NCBI GenBank assembly: GCA_947174085.1
Contig: CAMWHN010000005.1
Location: forward strand, 1 to 25,685
Source of the DNA: an uncultured Ruminococcus sp.
GTDB taxonomy: Bacteria > Bacillota > Clostridia > Oscillospirales > Ruminococcaceae
Length of the DNA: 25,685 nucleotides
Direction of reading: 5' to 3'
Shown here one piece after another: positions 15,948 to 25,230 of this stretch; the first letter of the stretch is position 1, and the number at the start of each line of letters is the position of its first letter. Both the position numbers and the translations under genes were made by a program. Under the pieces are notes generated by a model. The model ran no database searches. It had not been told where the DNA came from and worked only from the letters and a program-made list of their open reading frames with translations.

Positions 15948-16042
15948 TCTTGACTTCCTACGACAGCATTATCTGTATCAGGTTAAAGGGTCGAAACTTC
16001 CTGTTTCCTCTCAGCCTGATTTACAAGCTCCCCTGCATGAGT
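15948..16042 (-). promoter_or_regulatory. TPP riboswitch aptamer (THI element)
   Basis: The minus strand carries the conserved TPP core in order: GGGGAGC (complement of 16028-16034), CTGAGAGG, GACCC, ACCTGATACAGATAATGC and CGTAGGAAGT (ending about 15952). Spacing fits the two-armed aptamer. The outer P1 stem is short and its exact ends are uncertain. The gene downstream, thiT, is a common TPP-controlled gene. Confidence 0.96.
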
Positions 16043-16047
16043 TAATC

Positions 16048-16076
16048 ATAATATACATTTATGATAATTTTATGAA
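16048..16076 (-). promoter_or_regulatory. Candidate promoter of the riboswitch-thiT transcript
   Basis: On the minus strand, TTCATA (16071-16076), 17 nt, then TATTAT (16048-16053), placed just upstream of the aptamer. There is no terminator between metG and this site, so readthrough from metG may also feed the riboswitch. Confidence 0.5.
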
Positions 16077-16103
16077 AATTCAGTGATAAACTAGTGAAAT
16101 ATA

Positions 16104-18029
16104 TTATCTTAGCTTTGCACCACATGGAAATTTATCATCAACAAATTGCACAGCAACGCTACCGTCTGGCAAATCACTCGCACAAATCATGCCATTACTT
16201 TGTACGCCACATAATTTCACTGGTTTTAAATTCGCAATCAAAATTATTTTTTTGCCAATTAAATCTTCTGGTTTATAATATTCTGCAATACCAGAAACAA
16301 CTTGCCGACCGCCTAAACCGTCATCTAATTGCAAACAAAGTAATTTTTTAGATTTTTTGACTTTTTCAGCAGAAATAATTTTCGCTACACGCAAATCAAC
16401 TTTGGCAAAATCTTCAATTTTAATTTCCTCTGCAATTGGTTCAGGCGTATAAGTAACAGGCTGATTTTGTTGAATAATTTGATTTAATTCTTCAATTTCT
16501 TTTTCAACATCAATACGAGGGAATAAAATTTCACCTTTATGCACTGTTACATTGACAGGCAAAACACCAAATTTATTTGCATTTTCATAAGTCACATGTT
16601 CCGCACTTGCACCGATTTGTTCCCAAACTTTCGGCATAGTAGACGGCATAAACGGACTTAATAAACTGGAAATAATTCTGATACTCTCCAGCAAATTATA
16701 TAATACGCTGGCAAGTCTGGCTTTTTTAGAATCATCTTTGCCAAGAACCCATGGCGCAGTTTCATCAATATATTTATTTGCTCTGTCCACAAGCTTAAAA
16801 ATTTCTATTAATGCAAGATTAATCTGCGTATTATCAATATAATTATCTACTTCTTTGCGAATACTACAAGCAAGTGTAATTAATTCTTCATCAATTACAT
16901 CTGCTTCCCGTTCTGTCGGCAAAATTCCATTAAAATATTTCTGTGCCATTGCAACAGTTCTGGAAACAAGATTGCCCAAACCATTCGCCAAATCCGAATT
17001 AATTCTGGTAATCATAATTTCATTTGAAAAAGAACTATCTGAACCAAGTGCCATTTCTCTCAAAATATGATATCTAATTGCATCAGGGCTATAACGTTCT
17101 CCCAGTACAAACGGGTCAACGACATTACCAAGAGATTTACTCATTTTTTGACCATTAAACGTAATCCAACCATGCACCGCTAAATGCTTTGGCAAAGGCA
17201 ATTCCAAAGCCATTAACATAGCAGGCCAAATAATCGCATGAAAACGCATAATATCTTTTGCGACCATATGCACATCAGCAGACCAGAATTTTTCAAAATC
17301 CTGATATCTATGATTTTCATAACCAAGAGCCGTAATATAATTAGACAACGCATCAATCCAAACATAGACAACATGTTTAGTATCAAAACTGACGGGAATC
17401 CCCCAAGTAAATGACGTTCTTGACACGCACAAATCTTCCAGACCGCATTTAATAAAATTATTCACTAATTCCACAGCACGAGTGCGAGGCTGTAAATAAT
17501 CTGTATTTAATAACAAATCTTCAATTCTGTCTGCAAAACAAGACATTTTGAAAAAATAAGCTTCTTCTTCAGCATCAATCACATCACGACCGCAATCAGG
17601 GCATTTACCGTCTTTTAACTGCGTTTCCGTCCAGAAACTTTCACAAGGAGTGCAATATTTACCAGTATATTTGCCTTTATAAATATAATTTTTATCATAT
17701 AATTTTTTAAAAATTTTCTGCACAGATTCTACATGATAATCATCAGTTGTTCTAATATATCTATCATAGCTAATATTCATATAAGACCAAAGATTTTTAA
17801 AAATTTCAACAATTTTATCTACATATTCTTTTGGTGTAATTCCCTGTTCTTTGGCTTTTTGTTCAATTTTAAGACCATGTTCATCTGTACCAGTCAAGAA
17901 CATGACTTCATGTCCTTGCATTCTGCGATAACGTGCAATAGAATCACATGCTACTGTTGTATAACAATGCCCAATATGCGGATTACCAGACGGATAATAA
18001 ATTGGTGTTGTAATATAAAAATTTGACAT
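16104..18029 (-). CDS. metG: Methionyl-tRNA synthetase with C-terminal tRNA-binding domain
   Basis: This 641-residue class I synthetase charges tRNA-Met. The HIGH motif is at 18-21 and KMSKS at 295-299 (GQKMSKSLGNVVDP). A single zinc knuckle has Cys126, Cys129, Cys143 and Cys146. A helical anticodon-binding domain follows, then a C-terminal EMAP-II/Trbp111-like tRNA-binding domain (about 535-641: KVDLRVAKIISAEKV ... LIANLKPVKLCGVQSNGM). The ATG at 18029 has a GGGGGAA site. It is 14 bp after the lipoprotein gene and is the last gene of a six-gene run. I see no terminator before the thiT riboswitch region. Confidence 0.97.
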   Translation of the reverse strand: MSNFYITTPIYYPSGNPHIGHCYTTVACDSIARYRRMQGHEVMFLTGTDEHGLKIEQKAKEQGITPKEYVDKIVEIFKNLWSYMNISYDRYIRTTDDYHVESVQKIFKKLYDKNYIYKGKYTGKYCTPCESFWTETQLKDGKCPDCGRDVIDAEEEAYFFKMSCFADRIEDLLLNTDYLQPRTRAVELVNNFIKCGLEDLCVSRTSFTWGIPVSFDTKHVVYVWIDALSNYITALGYENHRYQDFEKFWSADVHMVAKDIMRFHAIIWPAMLMALELPLPKHLAVHGWITFNGQKMSKSLGNVVDPFVLGERYSPDAIRYHILREMALGSDSSFSNEIMITRINSDLANGLGNLVSRTVAMAQKYFNGILPTEREADVIDEELITLACSIRKEVDNYIDNTQINLALIEIFKLVDRANKYIDETAPWVLGKDDSKKARLASVLYNLLESIRIISSLLSPFMPSTMPKVWEQIGASAEHVTYENANKFGVLPVNVTVHKGEILFPRIDVEKEIEELNQIIQQNQPVTYTPEPIAEEIKIEDFAKVDLRVAKIISAEKVKKSKKLLCLQLDDGLGGRQVVSGIAEYYKPEDLIGKKIILIANLKPVKLCGVQSNGMICASDLPDGSVAVQFVDDKFPCGAKLR

Positions 18030-18043
18030 TAAAATTCCCCCTG

Positions 18044-18721
18044 TTATCCAATTATTGTAATACCGCCATCAGTCCATGTTACATAGCCATTTGTTACCCA
18101 GTTATCATTGTTACTACTCCAAGAATGAGGCTTTTCTGCAAGTGAAATAGATTGATAATTAATTTCATATTTATCACCAACAGCTGCATCTTGTGGCAAA
18201 GTCACTTCTAATTTTAGCAAATTTGCTTCGCCTTCCTTGATTTGAGAACCGGAACTCCATGCAGTCCACATGAAATTCTGCTCCTCATTGATAGAATAAT
18301 ACACAGATAAATCCATTTCGCTATTATCTGCTGTAAATGTACAGCGTGAATCAACCAAAGCACCCCATTCTGCATAGCTAATGCCTGCATTTTCATCAAG
18401 CGTAATCATAACAGGAACGACATAATTCTGTGCCTGTAAATCTTCCAAAGAAATTTCCACACTCTCAATTTTGACATGAATATCACTAGTGCCATCTTCT
18501 CTTGGATTATTTTCAGCTTGTTTATCCTTTGATGACATTGCCAAAGGCGGTGTTGTTACTTCTTCTGGGGAATCTTCGTCACCATCACCATCTTCATCAC
18601 CGGATTGTACAGCACTATCTTGTGTGTCAATATCAGACTGTGTATTATCTTTGTTACAGCCTGCAAGTGTTGCAAAAAACACACAGCTTGCTAAAATTAA
18701 CATTACTCTACGAAATTTCAT
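18044..18721 (-). CDS. Lipoprotein with cohesin-like C-terminal domain
   Basis: This 225-residue protein has a lipoprotein signal peptide: basic MKFRR, a hydrophobic stretch, and lipobox LAGC with Cys22 as the lipidation site. An acidic, low-complexity linker (about 28-60, rich in D, E, G and S) should extend the C-terminal domain away from the membrane. The domain (about 80-225) reads like a cohesin: VEISLEDLQAQNYVVPVMI, then ENAGISYAEWG, a segment with LLKLEVTLPQDAAVGDKY, and a terminal strand GGITIIG. Cohesins bind dockerins, and a dockerin protein is encoded at 2951-3715. The cohesin call is by pattern only. The gene sits between nadC (12 bp) and metG (14 bp) with an AAGGAG site, so it is cotranscribed with housekeeping genes. 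Confidence 0.72.
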   Translation of the reverse strand: MKFRRVMLILASCVFFATLAGCNKDNTQSDIDTQDSAVQSGDEDGDGDEDSPEEVTTPPLAMSSKDKQAENNPREDGTSDIHVKIESVEISLEDLQAQNYVVPVMITLDENAGISYAEWGALVDSRCTFTADNSEMDLSVYYSINEEQNFMWTAWSSGSQIKEGEANLLKLEVTLPQDAAVGDKYEINYQSISLAEKPHSWSSNNDNWVTNGYVTWTDGGITIIG

Positions 18722-18733
18722 AATACATTCTCC

Positions 18734-19573
18734 TTACTTATTAAATTTCATGGAAATATCAAAACACTGCACAGAATGTGTCAGCGCACCTAATGAAATA
18801 ATATCTACGCCTGTTTGGGCAATAGCAGCAATATTTTCTTCTGTCACATTACCAGACGCTTCTAATAAAGCTTTTCCGTTAGTAATCGCCACAGCCTTTG
18901 CCATATCTTCACAGGACATATTATCTAGCATAATAATTTCACACCCGACTGTTAAAGCCTCTTGTAATTCTTCCAGATTTCTAACTTCTACCTCAATTTT
19001 TGTCATATGACCGATTTTTTCACGCAACGCTGTCACAGCCGGTGTAATTCCGCCATAAACATCAATATGATTATCTTTCAGCATAGCACCTTCTGACAAA
19101 TTATATCTATGATTTTTACCGCCACCAACTGTTACAGCATATTTTTGCAATCTACGCAAACACGGAAGTGTTTTGCGAGTATCTGTAATTTTTGCTTTTG
19201 TGTCCTTTACTAATTCTACACAATGATTAGTCGCTGTTGCAATGCCTGACAAATGCTGTAAAATATTCAGAGCCGTGCGTTCGCCTTTTAATAAACTCTT
19301 AGAATCTCCGGACATAACTGCAATGATATCACCTTTTTTGACTTTATCACCGTCTTTGCAATTCGCCTGAAAATCCACACCACCGCCGACTAATTCAAAT
19401 ACTCTTTTGGCAATATCCAGACCACAAATAACACCCTCTGCCTTTGCGACATAATACGCACTACTAGTATGACCATCAGGCAACAAATAATCTGTTGTCA
19501 CATCTACATAATGAATATCTTCTTCCAGTGCAGTTGTAATAATATTATCAATATAGCTCTGTAATAACTGCAT
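18734..19573 (-). CDS. nadC: Quinolinate phosphoribosyltransferase (carboxylating)
   Basis: This 279-residue enzyme joins quinolinate and PRPP to give nicotinate mononucleotide in de novo NAD synthesis. The diagnostic stretch is TRKTLPCLRRLQKYAV, GGGKNHRYNLSEG and KDNHI, with the basic substrate-binding residues present, and the C-terminal part has the EVEVRNLEE and GxDIISLGALTHS elements. The ATG at 19573 follows AAAGGAG, which lies inside the end of nadB; the two genes are 4 bp apart and probably translationally coupled. The next gene is the cohesin-like lipoprotein. Confidence 0.97.
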   Translation of the reverse strand: MQLLQSYIDNIITTALEEDIHYVDVTTDYLLPDGHTSSAYYVAKAEGVICGLDIAKRVFELVGGGVDFQANCKDGDKVKKGDIIAVMSGDSKSLLKGERTALNILQHLSGIATATNHCVELVKDTKAKITDTRKTLPCLRRLQKYAVTVGGGKNHRYNLSEGAMLKDNHIDVYGGITPAVTALREKIGHMTKIEVEVRNLEELQEALTVGCEIIMLDNMSCEDMAKAVAITNGKALLEASGNVTEENIAAIAQTGVDIISLGALTHSVQCFDISMKFNK

Positions 19574-19577
19574 GTTA

Positions 19578-21047
19578 TCAAACTCCTTTCTGTTCCGTAA
19601 TTGCTTCTTTTAGAATTAAATATGCAATTGTTGCTGTAGAACGAACTTCTACATAATCAGCATTAATTCTATAATTTTCATGTTCCAAATCTTTTAAAAT
19701 TTCACAGACTTTGCTAAAATTCTCCTGTATTTTCTCCGCATTAGGAATTACAAAATAACTTTCCTGCAAAATATGTCTTAATTGTGTTCTGATTCCATGC
19801 GGAACAGATTCAGCTTCCTCATGCAAATCAAAATTTATTTCTTCAAATATATTTTTCATATCTGGTAATTTTCTTGCAATATCCTGTGAAGCATGTCTTG
19901 AAAATACCAAAGCTTCTAACAACGAATTACTTGCAAGGCGATTATTTCCGTGGACACCCGTATTAGAACATTCTCCACAAGCATATAAATTTTTAATTTT
20001 AGTCTGTGAATTAGAATCTACTCGAATACCGCCCATTAAATAATGCTGACACGGATAAATCGGAATTTTATTTTTTGTCATGTCATAGCCTTGTTTTAAT
20101 AAATTCTGATAAATCATAGGAAATCTATTTTTTACTTCTTCTGGATTTTTATGCGTAATATCCAAATAAAATTCATCAGAACCAGTCCGCCGACTTTCTA
20201 AAATAATCGCATGGGAAACGACATCACGAGGCGCAAGCTCTAACCTGTCATCATATCTTTGCATGAATCTTTCAGAATTGCAATTTAATAAATATGCACC
20301 CTCACCACGAACCGCTTCAGAAATTAAAAAACATTCTCTGGTATGCCGATTATTAAAAGCCGTTGGGTGAAACTGAATCAACTGCAAGCCTTGAATTTCA
20401 GCCCCCATATTGCAAGCGAACATAATGCCATCACCTGTTGCAATTGCAGAATTTGTTGTAAATTCATAGACACGACCAATACCGCCGGTTGCCATAATAA
20501 AAAAATGGCTGTGTACAGTTCTGTATTTATTTTCATGCAAGGTTAAAGCCGAAAAACCTGTTTTAGATTTTTTGACATCACACAAGAGCGTATTCTCACA
20601 AATTTCTATATTATCTAATTTTTTCACATAGGCAAGTAATTTTTCTGCAATTTCACGCCCTGTGGCATCTTTATGATGAAAAATTCTTCTTTTGCTGTGA
20701 CCGCCCTCTAAAGTCCTGTGATAATCACCGTTATCAAGCTTATCAAAATCAACACCAAGTTCTATAATTTTGCCAATATCCTGTTTTGCTTCTTCCACGA
20801 GTATATGCACAGTTTCATGATTATTCTGAAACCCTCCTGCAACATAAGTGTCTTTCTCATGCCAAGCCGTTTTATCTTCTGGCGATTGATATACCCCTGC
20901 AATACCGCCCTGTGCAAGGGCAGTATTACAGAGTGAAATCTCACGTTTTGTTAATAATAAAACTTTTGCAGTTTTTGGCAAATTGATTGCTGCATATAAT
21001 CCGGCAGCACCTCCGCCGGCAATTATCACATCATAATGATTTGACAT
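19578..21047 (-). CDS. nadB: L-aspartate oxidase
   Basis: This 489-residue flavoprotein oxidises L-aspartate to iminoaspartate, the first step of bacterial NAD synthesis. The FAD motif is VIIAGGGAAGLYAA (about 7-20). Family motifs follow: NTALAQGGIAG, HKDATGREI, QFHPTAF, SEAVRGEGAYLLN and GNNRLASNSLLEALVFS. The length is in the normal range. nadC follows by 4 bp, but nadA (quinolinate synthase), usually in the same operon, is not in this window. The ATG at 21047 has an AAGGGGA site, 15 bp after glgP, so it seems to share a transcript with the maltodextrin genes. Confidence 0.96.
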   Translation of the reverse strand: MSNHYDVIIAGGGAAGLYAAINLPKTAKVLLLTKREISLCNTALAQGGIAGVYQSPEDKTAWHEKDTYVAGGFQNNHETVHILVEEAKQDIGKIIELGVDFDKLDNGDYHRTLEGGHSKRRIFHHKDATGREIAEKLLAYVKKLDNIEICENTLLCDVKKSKTGFSALTLHENKYRTVHSHFFIMATGGIGRVYEFTTNSAIATGDGIMFACNMGAEIQGLQLIQFHPTAFNNRHTRECFLISEAVRGEGAYLLNCNSERFMQRYDDRLELAPRDVVSHAIILESRRTGSDEFYLDITHKNPEEVKNRFPMIYQNLLKQGYDMTKNKIPIYPCQHYLMGGIRVDSNSQTKIKNLYACGECSNTGVHGNNRLASNSLLEALVFSRHASQDIARKLPDMKNIFEEINFDLHEEAESVPHGIRTQLRHILQESYFVIPNAEKIQENFSKVCEILKDLEHENYRINADYVEVRSTATIAYLILKEAITEQKGV

Positions 21048-21062
21048 GTTAAAAACATCCCC

Positions 21063-23465
21063 TTAATTTTCAAAAACAACAGGCTGAATTTGCCAGATTT
21101 CCTCTGCATATTCTTTAATTGTCCTGTCGGAGCTGAATTTTCCGGCATTACAAATATTATGCCATTGTTTTCTGGCAAATTCTAGTTTATTATTCTGATA
21201 GTCTTGCAAAGCTTTTATTTTCGTATCACAATAATCTTGAAAATCGCCTAATACATAATAATGATCTGGTTCATGCCAGCTTGCACCTTCTGTCAAAGCG
21301 TCATATAATTCTTTAAAATCACCATTTCCACCATCTGAAAAAGTTCCGTCCATGAGAGTTTGTACAACTTTGCGCAATTTATTATTTTCTGCAAGAACTT
21401 TACGGCTATCATAATTAGGAATAATCTTTTCTAATTCTTCCACTCTTGCACCGAAAATATAATTATTTTCTTCTCCTGCTTCCTGTACAATTTCAACATT
21501 TGCGCCGTCATAAGTTCCTAGTGTAACAGCACCATTCAGCATTAATTTCATATTACCTGTGCCAGAAGCCTCTGTGCCGGCAGTAGAAATCTGTTCAGAA
21601 ATATCAGCTCCGGCAACAAGTTTTTCTGCATAAGAAACATTATAATCTGCAACGAAAAAGACTTTAATTTTTCCTGCAACTTCTTTATCAGCATCAATCA
21701 TTTTGGCAATTTCATTAATAAATTTAATAATTGCCTTTGCTCTGCGATAACCGGGGGCGGACTTTGCACCGAAAATAAATGCAACAGGTGGCAAGTTTTT
21801 AATACTACCATCTTTGATACCATAATATAAATATAAAATAGAAAAAGCATTCAAAAGCTGACGTTTGTATTCATGCAATCTCTTAATTTGAATATCGAAC
21901 ACAGTGTGTTCCGCATCAAAAAACGTTTCACAAGCTTCTTGATTTTCAAAACGCTCTGATTCTCTGATATAAATATTTTCCACAAGCTGTTTTTTCTTAG
22001 TCAGCTTAATATTCATGAATCTTTGCATAATGCTATCATCATCAGCAAATTTATCAAGTTCTTTCAACAAATCTAAATTAGTCACCCAATTTTCAGAGCC
22101 TAATAATTCCGTCAATAAACTTGACAATTCCCGATTGCATAAAGCCAACCATCTTCTTTGTGTAATACCATTGGTTTTATTCTGAAAACGTTCCGGATAG
22201 AATTTATACCAGTCAGCAAGTGCAGTATCTTTCAAAATCTGAGTATGAATTTCTGCAACACCATTGACATAACTACCCATAAAAATAGCCATATGCGCCA
22301 TGTGAACCATATTATTCTGAATAATACGCATTTTATTAATTTCTGATTTACTTGCATTTTTATCATATAATTCAGAAATCAATTCTTCATTTAGTCTGAT
22401 AATAATCTGATAAATTTCAGGCAATAATTCCTGAATTAATGGCGCATACCATTTTTCAAGTGCTTCTGCCATAATGGTATGATTCGTATACCGAAATACT
22501 TTTTTCGCCATGGCAACAGCACTTTCAAAATTAACACCTGCATTCATTAATAATCTAATAAATTCCGGAATCGAAATCACAGGGTGTGTATCATTTAATT
22601 GCACTGTTAGAACATCGGCAATATTATCATAACTGCCATAATCTTCAAAATGCTTTTTTAATAAATCCTGCAAAGACGCAGAACAGAAGAAATATTGCTG
22701 TTTTAATCTAAGCTTTTTGCCCTCATTAGTATCATCATTGGGGTATAAACATCTGGAAATATCTTCGGCATAAATTTTTTCAGCACATGCACCCAGATAA
22801 TTTTGCGAATTAAAAATATGAAAATCAAATTCTTGCAAAGGCTCTGCCTGCCATAAACGCAAAGTTCCAATATTTTTCGTTCCATAGCCAATCACTGGCA
22901 TATCATAAGGCACAGCTTTTACAGTTTGATTCTGATATTTTACTAATACAGTATCTTCCTCACGGCGTACAGACCATGCATCACCGTATTTTGTCCAGTC
23001 ATCAGCAGTTTCATTCTGGAAACCGTCTTTGATTTCTTGTTTAAATAAGCCGTATTTATATCTAATCCCATAGCCATCAAGTGGCAGATTCAACGTTGCG
23101 GCACTATCTAAGAAACAAGCAGCAAGTCTGCCTAAACCGCCATTACCCAAAGCAGCATCTTCGATTTCTTCCAGTTTACTTAGAGAAGTTCCCATATGAT
23201 TTAAAGTTTTTTCCACTTCGTCATAAATACCTAAGCAAAGCAAATTATTATAAATACTTCTGCCCATGAGAAACTCCATAGAAAAATAACAAGCATGTCT
23301 GGCATTTCTATGTGCGAAACGGCTATCTTCCCAATCTTCTGTCATTAATTGCATGACCATTTCACCAATTGCTTGATGAAGTTCTTGCGGTGTGGTTTCA
23401 TTCGCAGGTTTTGTTAAAACACCCTCTAAATATTTCTGAAATATTTCTTGTGTGTACTGCATCAT
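21063..23465 (-). CDS. glgP: Glycogen/maltodextrin phosphorylase
   Basis: This 800-residue GT35 phosphorylase splits alpha-1,4-glucans with phosphate to give glucose-1-phosphate. The PLP site is EASGTGNMKLMLNGA, in which the Lys carries PLP. Other family elements are ACYFSMEFLMGR, EDAALGNGGLGRLAACFLDS, NDTHPVISIPE and QIKRLHEYKRQ. The length is the family's norm. The ATG at 23465 overlaps the malQ stop (ATGA), and its Shine-Dalgarno (GGAGGAG) lies in the last codons of malQ, so translation is likely coupled. MalQ would rearrange short maltodextrins into substrates for this enzyme. Whether it favours glycogen or maltodextrin cannot be read from the sequence. Confidence 0.97.
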   Translation of the reverse strand: MMQYTQEIFQKYLEGVLTKPANETTPQELHQAIGEMVMQLMTEDWEDSRFAHRNARHACYFSMEFLMGRSIYNNLLCLGIYDEVEKTLNHMGTSLSKLEEIEDAALGNGGLGRLAACFLDSAATLNLPLDGYGIRYKYGLFKQEIKDGFQNETADDWTKYGDAWSVRREEDTVLVKYQNQTVKAVPYDMPVIGYGTKNIGTLRLWQAEPLQEFDFHIFNSQNYLGACAEKIYAEDISRCLYPNDDTNEGKKLRLKQQYFFCSASLQDLLKKHFEDYGSYDNIADVLTVQLNDTHPVISIPEFIRLLMNAGVNFESAVAMAKKVFRYTNHTIMAEALEKWYAPLIQELLPEIYQIIIRLNEELISELYDKNASKSEINKMRIIQNNMVHMAHMAIFMGSYVNGVAEIHTQILKDTALADWYKFYPERFQNKTNGITQRRWLALCNRELSSLLTELLGSENWVTNLDLLKELDKFADDDSIMQRFMNIKLTKKKQLVENIYIRESERFENQEACETFFDAEHTVFDIQIKRLHEYKRQLLNAFSILYLYYGIKDGSIKNLPPVAFIFGAKSAPGYRRAKAIIKFINEIAKMIDADKEVAGKIKVFFVADYNVSYAEKLVAGADISEQISTAGTEASGTGNMKLMLNGAVTLGTYDGANVEIVQEAGEENNYIFGARVEELEKIIPNYDSRKVLAENNKLRKVVQTLMDGTFSDGGNGDFKELYDALTEGASWHEPDHYYVLGDFQDYCDTKIKALQDYQNNKLEFARKQWHNICNAGKFSSDRTIKEYAEEIWQIQPVVFEN

Positions 23466-25045
23466 GTTAATTTCTCCTCCGTAGTATCAATATTTTCTTC
23501 TGTTTTATTTTTTTCAACAGAAGTTTCTTTTAGTGTTTTTGCTTGTAATTTTTCTTTCTTTGGTTTTACAGCTCTGCCGTAAATTCTATTTAATTTACGG
23601 ATTTTTTTTGCAAGTTCTTCTGAAAAATCTTCTTCACAGGTTCTATACTGCCAATTCCCACCCAATACAGACGGTGTATTCATGCGAGCAGATTTCCCTG
23701 CATGTAAGAAATCCTGCATTTGTGCAACAGATAATTCTGCAACACTCTGCCATGCACAAGCTATCATAGCATCTGGAATTTCTGATTTTTTCTTAACTCT
23801 AAGATATTTTTTTGCATATTTCACTGTATTTTTACTAGAATCTTCTAACCAGCCTTTTAAAGTCTGGTTATCATGTGTGCCAGTATAGACAACGCATTTT
23901 GAAGAACTAAAATTATGTGGCAAATGTTCATTTTCCGTATCACTATCAAAGCCAAATTGTAACACTTTCATACCGGGATATTGCAGAGCTTTCAGCATAT
24001 TTCTAACAGCCTGCGTAATAAATCCCAAATCTTCCGCAATAATATTTAAATTGCCTAATTCTCTTTCGACAGTCTGGAACAATTTTTTATTAGGACCTTT
24101 GCGCCATTTGCCTTTGATAGCGTCTTGATTGCCATAAGGAATAGTATAATAACTTTCAAATCCTCTGAAATGGTCAATACGAATTATATTATATAACTTA
24201 GATGCAAATTTTAATCTGGAAGTCCACCAGTTATAATTACTTTTTCTGTGATATTCCCAATCATAAAGCGGATTGCCCCATAACTGTCCTGTAGGTGAGA
24301 ACGGGTCTGGCGGACAACCGGCAACTTCAATTGGCTGTTTATTCTCATCTAAGGCAAATAATTCTGGTGATGCCCAAACATCTGCACTATCATAAGCAAC
24401 ATAAATTGGCATATCACCAATAATTTCAACTTGGTGCTGATTAGCATATTTTTTCAGTGCATGCCATTGCTGAGAAAATATAAACTGAATAAAGCAATAT
24501 AATTCAATTTCACTAGCCAAATCTTTTTTTGCATTTTCAATCGCATTTTTTTCACGCATTGCAAGTGCAGATTCCCATTCATACCACGGCTTGCCGTCAT
24601 GAGAAGCTTTCAACGCCATAAATAACGCATATTCTGGAAGCCAATGTTTATTGGCATTTTTAAATGCCGTATAACCACGCATTCTTTTTTTCCGAAATCT
24701 TGCAAAGGCACGGCGCAGAACTGTAATATTATTTCTATATAATAATTCATAATCTATTGTATCAGCATTTCTTTGCCAAAGCATAGAAGCATAATCTTCA
24801 TGTTCTAACAAGCCTATTTGCTCCAGCATTTCAAAATCAATAAAATACGGATTTCCTGCATAAACAGAAAATGACTGATACGGCGAATCACCATAACTTG
24901 TTGGCGATAATGGAAGTATCTGCCAATAAGCCGTTTCGCTTACCTGCAAAAAATTCACAAAATCATATGCTGATTTTCCCATTCTGCCAATGCCATATTT
25001 TGACGGCAAACTAGAAATATGCAGCAAGATACCACTTTTTCTCAT
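23462..25045 (-). CDS. malQ: 4-alpha-glucanotransferase (amylomaltase)
   Basis: This 527-residue GH77 enzyme transfers alpha-1,4-glucan segments between maltodextrins in the cytoplasm. It opens RKSGILLHISSLPSKYGIG. It contains DMPIYVAYDSADVWA, the nucleophile Asp in RIDHFRGF, the acid/base Glu in AEDLG and the third carboxylate in GTHDN. Normal enzymes end near the LNRIYGR equivalent; here about 36 Lys/Glu-rich residues follow as a disordered-looking tail that also encodes the glgP ribosome binding site. The ATG at 25045 follows AAGGAG. It is the first gene of the malQ-glgP-nadB-nadC-lipoprotein-metG run. Confidence 0.96.
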   Translation of the reverse strand: MRKSGILLHISSLPSKYGIGRMGKSAYDFVNFLQVSETAYWQILPLSPTSYGDSPYQSFSVYAGNPYFIDFEMLEQIGLLEHEDYASMLWQRNADTIDYELLYRNNITVLRRAFARFRKKRMRGYTAFKNANKHWLPEYALFMALKASHDGKPWYEWESALAMREKNAIENAKKDLASEIELYCFIQFIFSQQWHALKKYANQHQVEIIGDMPIYVAYDSADVWASPELFALDENKQPIEVAGCPPDPFSPTGQLWGNPLYDWEYHRKSNYNWWTSRLKFASKLYNIIRIDHFRGFESYYTIPYGNQDAIKGKWRKGPNKKLFQTVERELGNLNIIAEDLGFITQAVRNMLKALQYPGMKVLQFGFDSDTENEHLPHNFSSSKCVVYTGTHDNQTLKGWLEDSSKNTVKYAKKYLRVKKKSEIPDAMIACAWQSVAELSVAQMQDFLHAGKSARMNTPSVLGGNWQYRTCEEDFSEELAKKIRKLNRIYGRAVKPKKEKLQAKTLKETSVEKNKTEENIDTTEEKLT

Positions 25046-25122
25046 GAAATTACTCCTTAAACTATCATTTTATTTTAATTTTATATTAATTATCTTTTGC
25101 GTTTTGCTCCAGATAATTTCAC

Positions 25123-25151
25123 ATAGTAAAAATACAATTAAAATTCATCAA
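25123..25151 (-). promoter_or_regulatory. Candidate promoter of the malQ operon
   Basis: On the minus strand, TTGATG (25146-25151), 17 nt, then TACTAT (25123-25128). It would give a leader of about 70 nt. The match is moderate, and a stronger promoter lies farther upstream at 25623-25651. Confidence 0.5.
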
Positions 25152-25230
25152 CTCTGCATAAAAATGCTAATTTCGGGAAAACTTAATTTATCATATATTG
25201 CAAATATTAAAACAGAAAGAAGATGATATT

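Noticed and set aside
16040..16103. Terminator at the end of metG
   Set aside because: No stem followed by a T-run on the minus strand could be found between the metG stop and the riboswitch.
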